NCBI GenBank assembly: GCA_963693315.1
Contig: OY856186.1
Span: 301,324,174-301,388,173, forward strand
DNA: 64,000 nucleotides
Reading direction: 5' to 3'
Origin: Diogma glabrata
Lineage: Eukaryota; Arthropoda; Insecta; Diptera; Cylindrotomidae
This document shows positions 57,181 through 64,000 of this stretch, in pieces (within the stretch, counting starts at the first letter, position 1; each line of letters starts with the position of its first letter). A program made the position numbers and the translations under genes. A model generated the notes under the pieces. The model was not told where the DNA came from. It was given only the letters and a program-made list of their open reading frames with translations, and did not search any database.

Positions 57181-59384
57181 ATAAGTCCAATTTTTATAAC
57201 GAGACAAAAACGAAATATTGAATGAAATAATAAATATATGGTTTTAAAAATTTTGTATTTATTTTTAATGGTATAAATTAATGTGTCAAGAACTAAAAAG
57301 GTCTATTCAAAGTAAATACTTCTTTAGGCACGTTGTGCGATTTTGTTTGGGGAAAAATTTATATATTCGAGTCATCGTCACGCTAAATAATTTAATATTT
57401 ATAAAATATTTATTTTAATAATTTAGTTATTATTTATAAAATAAATATTAAAAGAGAGTGAGACAAATTGTAATCATTTGTTATTTTCTTATTTCTTATT
57501 CTCTTTTTCTTGATTTATAATTTGTTCTTTTTCTATTGAATTTGATGTTTTTCTCAGTTAATAACAGTGTGTAAGTGTGGTAAAGTAAGTAAAGAGTTTG
57601 TTGTATTTGGACGATAAAAACATAGCTATTTCACAATCTTAATTTTTTCACTTCTGTCGGCAGTTCTCAAGTTTCCCTTGTCCCCTTTCTGTAGTTAGTG
57701 ATTCAACTATAAAATCAATTTGCATGAATAGAGAAATTTCGGTTTTATTCATAACCGGGTTGTCTGATTCGAGCCAAAATAATATTTCGAAGATTTGCCA
57801 GGGAGTAATATTTACAAATTGAACAAAATTTGTAAATTTAAAAAAAATTTGAATTTATTTTTTCATTAAAACAAAAAACTTAATTACTATAATAAACCAT
57901 AAAAAAGATATATATCGGAAGAGTTCTGAGTGAAACTAGCACATTAACTGAAGTGTCGTTTCCTAATTTTGGTGACGAAAAGGTCAGGAATGAAGTACTT
58001 CTTCACTTTCCAATGAGATTGGTGTATTGGAAAGGAGAGCTACTAAGAGCCTCTTTAAATTTTTTGTAAATTTCCACTGGCTTTAAATTAAATTCTGTTA
58101 ATAAAGTTTTATATTCTGTTTCTACGGTATTTTGTTGTTAGTAATCATTTACATAGAATATACAAGCTTTCGTTTCAAATCGTTTGCTGACATTTCAGAT
58201 TCTATATTGTTTTCCGTATCGGAAATAAATACGCTATCTTTATTTTCAAACTCAACGGTGTCGTATTGTTATTAACTATAAATAGGCGGTGTAACAATTG
58301 TTTAGATGATTTAATCATTTCAGATTTTGACGAAATTTCAAAAAAATTATCATCTTGTTTAGAATACAATACCTTTGAATTATTTAGGTACTTTAGATTA
58401 GATTAGAAAGGGTTAGACAGGTTGCACGAGTTGGAACGGGTTCTGGCACGCCAGTCTATAGCGCCAGGTATTATACCAACGAAGTTAAAAAAGTTTAAAT
58501 TTAAAACGACAGAATCCCTTCACTTTTTATTTACTCATATCTCGTTGACATAATGATTTGGACGTTATTTTTACTGGATGGAAACAAGCAATTAATGATC
58601 TTATTATTAAGACCAGCTGATCTTCGGTTTCAAGTCAATGTGTAGCATTACTTTAGCATATAGCTTTTTTGTTCAACATTCTAATTTGCTGAAATTTTGC
58701 CAACATATCTAACAAGTTATACCACCGTCTGATGAAAAGATTCTTTACTAGATTCTATTTTAACATTTTGCTGAAGAATTATGTTGCGCAATGGCTATTT
58801 TATAAAAAATTAATGATACCTTGGGAATCTGTTTTTTTGCAACCTGGATTTGAGGTTTTAGTTGGTTGAATTTAAGGGTACATATATTTCTATCTTATTC
58901 ATATGAAATGCTTTCAAGTGCTGGAATTTTGTTTTTCAAGACTCTCATCTTTCTATACCTTCTGTGTCGATTTAACCATCCAATAATTGGTCTCCTTGGT
59001 GCTTTTGTTTTTTCTCCAATAAAAATTATGTCCCTGGCAGAAACAGAAAGAATATCCAAAATAACCAAATGAATTCCATGTGTGTAGCATTGTGAAAATC
59101 AAGGCAAGAGCTAAATGCCCAAATTTAACCATAACGGCTGTTCTATCAGTATGTTTGCAAACTATTTGTAATATTCTTATATGAGTAAGAACCCTCAAAA
59201 TGAATTTTTTTTCTCGGGGAATCGAGAATTGATATTTTTGTGAACCTTCCGGGTAATCGGGAACGAGAAATCTCGGGAGAGGAACACTAATGGTTGTACC
59301 AACTTTTTTATTCCTAAAGATAACGCGCTTAAAATATAGCATGTTTTGACACCTCTATAAAGTTTCAGCAGTCCTTAGCGATTT

Positions 59385-59500
59385 ATTGATTTATTTGAGT
59401 TTCAGCATTACCATTTGGTAGGAGCCTATAATCTGCTTATTATTTGATCGGTGTGGAAGGCAAATACTGACAATTTTTAAATTACTTGACAATAGATGCG
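59385..59500 (-). pseudogene. Scrap of LINE endonuclease
   Basis: The minus strand reads LSSNLKIVSICLPHRSNNKQ, matching LSNNLKIDSTFFPHLSIHKQ of the 46.7-47.2 kb relic. Short and degenerate. Confidence 0.55.
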
Positions 59501-60733
59501 GTGCGTTCGATTTGACTGAAATAACTGAACTTACTGGAAAACAGTTGTATATAAAATTTATTAACTTAATCCAGCTAATGCAGGTACTCCGATCAAATCG
59601 AATGCACCTAGTATAAGCTCACTATCAGCATTCTCTCGCCATTATAACTCGAGTTAACTCAACGCCTGCTTGTTTGCACCTATAACTTTTTCAGAAGAAA
59701 TTTTTTGTATATCCTCTTATTTTTGCTGTATCTTTGCAGATTTTGTTTCCCAATAACTACAAATCTTACTTCTTCCAAAGTGATGATATCCATTCAATAA
59801 ATACCTTTAAACTTTTGTTTCTAGACTCTTTAGAGCATCGGGGTCGCTCAGATTGTTGCTTTTCCCAACTACGAGAACATATCTTAGGAGGCGTACTGGC
59901 CACTCAGTGGCAAACAAATATATTTTAGAAGCTGCTATTGTAAAAAAATAAATAATGAAATTAGCATCCCGACTAAATTTAAATCAACATTCCCGTTTCT
60001 GTTTGTTTTGATTTGTAAAACCTCATGGTTTGAGGTTGTGTTCAGTTGTAATCAAAACTAAATTACCAAATAAATACTGAAGATGGTAGTTGTAATGCTC
60101 AGCATTTTCCGTCATCGATTAATTATGTTCATTAAAACGTGGTGATGTATTCAACACTAAGGATTTGTGGTTAATTTGATGTTAACGATTATTAAATAAA
60201 ACGGGAACCAGCATACTACCCTAAAATCAACATTAATTGACAACAAAATTTTTAAAAATGTTACGCTAATTTAATTTATTACAATATGTCATCGCTAATT
60301 AATGGGTGAAAAAGTGCCAATTTTTTGGTTTCTCAGGCCACTTTTTGCTAAAACAGTCTGGAGATTAAAAAATGTTCCAATTTTTTAAATAAACAATAAT
60401 TTAACATAGTGAACCTAGAATACACTTTATGATCGGTAAGATTTTATCTGCTACCCGCGATATTAAGTTACCTCAATTGCAAATATATTGGCCTAACAAG
60501 ACAAGAAATTGAAAGATGCATAACAAAAATGACGTTTGTCACAAAAAAAGGGAAGAAGAATGTGTTGTGACAAAGGCCAATTTGTTTAGACAGAGCATCT
60601 CATAGCTAAATTAAAACTGAAAATATAATAGTAATTCTATCAGTGCTACAGTGCAATGTGATTGCATATATTGTAATAATTTATGTGTCGTAGAGGTGAA
60701 TAATGTGGTTAAATATTAAATAAATAACTTTAC

Positions 60734-61093
60734 TCTCAACAGGTTTTACGACATCAATTTCATCCGAAAATGAATTTGGAATATAACTATTCCCTGCATT
60801 ACTATTACTTTGTTCAAACAATGCATCAGGATTTATTTCGAAGCCTGATTCATCAATCAAACCAATATGATGGATTGGCTTATTTGATGATGATGATGAA
60901 AATGTATTAGATCCAGTTAAATGATTTGTTTCGTGAGCACCACTATTCCAATCTTGATAGTGTGGATATGTTGGCGATGTTGGTTTGTATTTTGTGTTAT
61001 ATGAATGATGATTATGTGATATTGGAGATGGACGTTCTGTTGTTGGTGTTGATTGCAATGCTGGATAATATCCAATCAGATGAATTATATCAC
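60734..61093 (-). CDS. Trypsin-like serine protease, penultimate visible exon (low-complexity linker)
   Basis: A 360-bp exon, phase 1 at both ends. On the minus strand it follows an AATATTTTAG acceptor and ends ...PVE-A before the donor GTAAAG (60733-60732). It encodes about 120 residues rich in Ser, Thr, Asn, His and Pro (TPTTERPSPISHNHHSYN, FSSSSSNKPI) with no Cys, the kind of flexible, probably glycosylated stem that precedes the catalytic domain in multidomain insect proteases. The splice joins in frame to SCGELY. Upstream exons with the signal peptide or membrane anchor must lie further right, probably beyond the window. None could be identified in 61094-64000. Confidence 0.85.
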
Positions 61094-61666
61094 CTAAAAT
61101 ATTTGATTGTTTTTTAATTTATATTATTAATTAAGAATATTTAATTACACTACACATTGTTTACTTCATAAATAAAAATATTATTACGGTCTACTTAAAA
61201 TAATAGTTTTTGAAGCACAAACATTTTAGTTAATGATACATTGTTATGTTTACTTTTATTTCTTTTCTTTTGCCTTGTAGTTATTTATATGAATTAATTT
61301 TATTCGTCGGTGTACGAGTACTAGGACCTTTATGGTAAAATTTGAGATTTTCACTTAAATATTTTCGGTAATCATCTAAACAATTAATTTATTTAAACGT
61401 TACAAATTCGTGAGTAGGAAATGCGTTAATATTTATTTAATATGAAATGAAAAAAATTGGGTTAGACTGGGCAAAAATTTTTTAAATCGAAGAACGATTC
61501 ATACATATTATAAAATCATTAGATGAAACAATTCAACATACTTTGATGAATTCCAGATCATGAATATGTAAAGTAGAAATCAATAGTTGATAACCAAAGT
61601 TGATTTTATTTGTTTTTTTACAACAACAAACACTTAAGCAGCAGGTCTGTATAAAGCATAGAATAA

Positions 61667-62162
61667 TACTAAGTTTACACCAGGATCTAATAGGTACATA
61701 CTATACTTATTAGGTCGAGTATGATCGATGTAAACAGTTCTCAAAAAAGTACGTATCAAATATTTGGTAGGATGATTTGCTACGTATCAAATTAGGTACG
61801 TAGCAAATAGGTATTATTTTTACGGTGTGAACACTAAAATTAGGTATGACATTTAAAATAAAAATAAATCAACTTATTTTATAAATATATATTTATGTTT
61901 GATGTGATTTTTTTGCTGAAATTAAAAGTAAAATAAATTTTAGATTAATATTATAAATGTTTTCAGTTTTTTATAAAAAATATATATGGAAATTATTTTT
62001 TCCTAACCAAAAAATTAACAATGAAAAGGACGCGCTAAAAATTAATATGTCATACCTAATTAATAAGAGTTTACATCACCGTATCAAATTTAAAAAGTAT
62101 GATGGTGAAAAGGGCTAGCAAATTTGATACGTAGCAAATTAGATACTGGTGTAAACTTAGTA
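61667..62162. mobile_element. MITE (496 bp) with TAA target duplication
   Basis: Terminal inverted repeats begin TACTAAGTTTACACCAG at both ends, followed by related GATCTAATA/GTATCTAAT sequence. The flanks are a direct TAA (61664-61666 and 62163-62165), a 3-bp duplication typical of PIF/Harbinger MITEs. Inside are subterminal repeats of TACGTATCAAAT and CTACGTAGCAAAT words in both orientations. No coding frame. It lies upstream of the protease exon, probably within another intron. Confidence 0.88.
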
Positions 62163-62165
62163 TAA

Positions 62166-64000
62166 TTCATTCATTAGTTTTTAACCTTACATCAGATGGA
62201 TGAAATTTTGAATTTTGATGTAGTGTAGAGCAAAACGGCAACAAATTGGGAACAGGTGTAATTATTCAGTTTTAGCTTTACAACTATATACAGAACAAAA
62301 ACGCACTAACAAACTCACAATCCGAAACATTATTTTGAGTGAAATTTTATTTAAAAATAATTAAATTATGTATTCATAATTTAATTCAGTAGAAAGAAAA
62401 GTGAAAGAGATGGTTGAATGAGATTGATGTTGAAGGTGGATTTTATTACTTTGTTCAAATATATATAACTTTTGAAAAGTGAAAATCTGTAATTTAATAA
62501 TATAGTTATTTCATATTTGCTTGTTAAAAATAAAAAATTAAATCATCTTAAATGGAAATAGGTGAACGTAAAGGTGTTTTATGTGTATTCGTATTTGTTA
62601 TAGTAATTTGAATTATTAATCGGTTAGCATACAAAATTGCAAAAAAAAAATTATTAAGTTAATAAATATTTGCATATAATTTCGTAGTAAATTTTAGGCA
62701 ATTATAGTTTAACTTTTTGATTTTATTGTTGATAGTTAACGTTAATTAAAGAAATAGGATGAGGCAATTAAACATTTATCAAGTGGCAACCGGTAGAGAT
62801 TTATTTAAATTTTATATGTCTATAGGTGACTATACGGGTTGTTGACTATATGGGGTCTTGCTTGATCAATTGTGGTGGTTGAAATGAAGTTAAAAACTTA
62901 ACTGCATCAAACCTGTAACGACCCTAAAAAATCTGATCAACGGGCATTTTTTTTTAAATCTAAAAACAAACAAGTAACACATTAATCAGTATACATCGTT
63001 CCATAATTCGTATTTTAGAATATAATTTCACATGTTATTTTCCCCTCAAATCACTTAATTTGTTGTTATATGTCTATTGTCGGTGTATAATCAATTGTTT
63101 TTTCTTTACTTTTCTTTCTATGTGAAACAAATAAAGTTTTTCTTGTTTTAAACAAAAACAAAAATGAAGCAAATTGATCATGTGCAGAAAAGTTGATGCT
63201 GAATTATTGATAAGGCACTTCATATTATCAGTTTTGGCTGATATGTGTTTGCAATATCAATAATTGATTAAATTTTGAAGGACCTTTTGTTTCTTGTTGG
63301 GCAGTATTTGAATGATTTTTCTCTTTTGTGTCATTTGTTTGTTTTATACATACGGTAGATTTGGAATTTTTCACCAACATTTTTTGCTGTTTGATAAATG
63401 AAAGCCACAAGATAGAGATAGATAAAAATTCTTTTTTTTTTTGAAAATGTCGATGAGTAAAATCACATCGAATTATAAAGCTGCTAAGTCTCCATTTTGT
63501 TTTTGTATTTGAATAAGAGAGATAAAAAATTAAATTCCTTTATACTTTTGTGGAATAAAAAACTCTGAATTGTACTTATTGTTTTTATTATTATGTTTCC
63601 GTAAATGGCATTATAAGTTTGTCAAAAAAATGTTGTCAAGTGTGTCAAAAGAAAGATTTTTATTTATTTTTTTACCCAATTTTTTGGAACAAAATAAAAT
63701 TAATAATTTGGATGACATGAAAGTTTATTATTTACTACGTTTTCATGCAGATCGAAAAAGAATTGAATCCTAATCCCGTCAAACTGTAAAGTATTTTCAT
63801 GATTGGATTGAAAACGGCTTGAAAACGTTTTTATAACTGTATTGGAAAACTGTCAAAATGTAAAAAAGCGTTTAATTTGCTGTGTGTGAACTGACGAAAT
63901 AATGACAGAACACAACTTTTGGTGAAGGTGAAATTTGTAAAAACAAAATTTTGACATAAGGTAAAAAACTTCGTAATATTTATGTTTGCTGTTAATAAAT
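62166..64000. other. AT-rich DNA, no gene recognised
   Basis: Probably intron of the protease gene. Short frames at 63228-63410 (minus) and 63570-63773 (plus) have no recognisable features and no clear splice context, so I do not call them exons. Confidence 0.5.

Noticed and set aside
58953..59342. 129-codon minus-strand frame with PLPRFLVPDYPEG
   Set aside because: No domain; part of it comes from imperfectly palindromic TCTCGGGA/TCCCGAGA-type text, and no splice or start context supports it.
63228..63410. Possible further exon of the protease gene
   Set aside because: Composition is Lys/Gln/Asn-rich but no convincing acceptor-donor pair in phase 1 was found.

Overview
This window is AT-rich eukaryotic DNA that reads as an insect (arthropod) genome. 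The evidence is one spliced trypsin-like serine protease gene of the kind insects carry, kilobase-scale introns, a mariner element with an intact transposase, Ty3/gypsy LTR elements, several non-LTR (LINE) lineages and a 146-bp satellite. Order and species cannot be fixed from the sequence. There are no operons, CRISPR arrays or bacterial genes. Almost everything is mobile-element sequence at different stages of decay, and the only host gene supported is the protease.

Layout. 3-1643: end of a LINE reverse transcriptase that runs off the left edge. 1664-4375: satellite array with a fixed 146-bp period and a seven-monomer higher-order repeat. 4.6-6.1 kb: tRNA-like relic and inverted-repeat (MITE-like) elements. 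6.1-9.8 kb: plain AT-rich DNA. 9821-10556: 5'-truncated LINE on the minus strand. 12593-22527: a complete, very young Ty3/gypsy element with 1411-bp LTRs, 4-bp target duplication TCCT, gag, and pol in the -1 frame with a GGGAAAC slippery heptamer in the right phase. 21353-24879 is repeated directly as 24880-28406, an apparently exact 3527-bp tandem duplication that copies most of the 3' LTR plus downstream flank. 28.9-29.4 kb: internally deleted Tc1/mariner-type transposase and a (TA)n tract. 29.4-30.9 kb and 41.9-42.9 kb: inverted copies of an unclassified repeat. 31108-35528: a candidate Harbinger-like DNA transposon holding LINE and gypsy debris. 35567-36033: solo LTR with target duplication ATAT. 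36442-37731: mariner with an intact 348-codon transposase. 38-50 kb: LINE fragments and hairpins. 50324-53347: nearly full-length LINE whose single frame is broken by two stops. 54399-61093, minus strand: the last two visible exons of the protease gene, joined by a 5.6-kb phase-1 intron that contains a decayed gypsy pol in antisense. 61667-62162: MITE with 3-bp target duplication TAA.

The protease is a secreted or membrane-linked zymogen judging by its activation site and complete catalytic triad. Its start lies beyond the right edge. The retroelements are independent of it. The most recently active pieces appear to be the 12.6-22.5 kb gypsy element, the mariner and the LINE family with copies at 9.8 kb and 50 kb.
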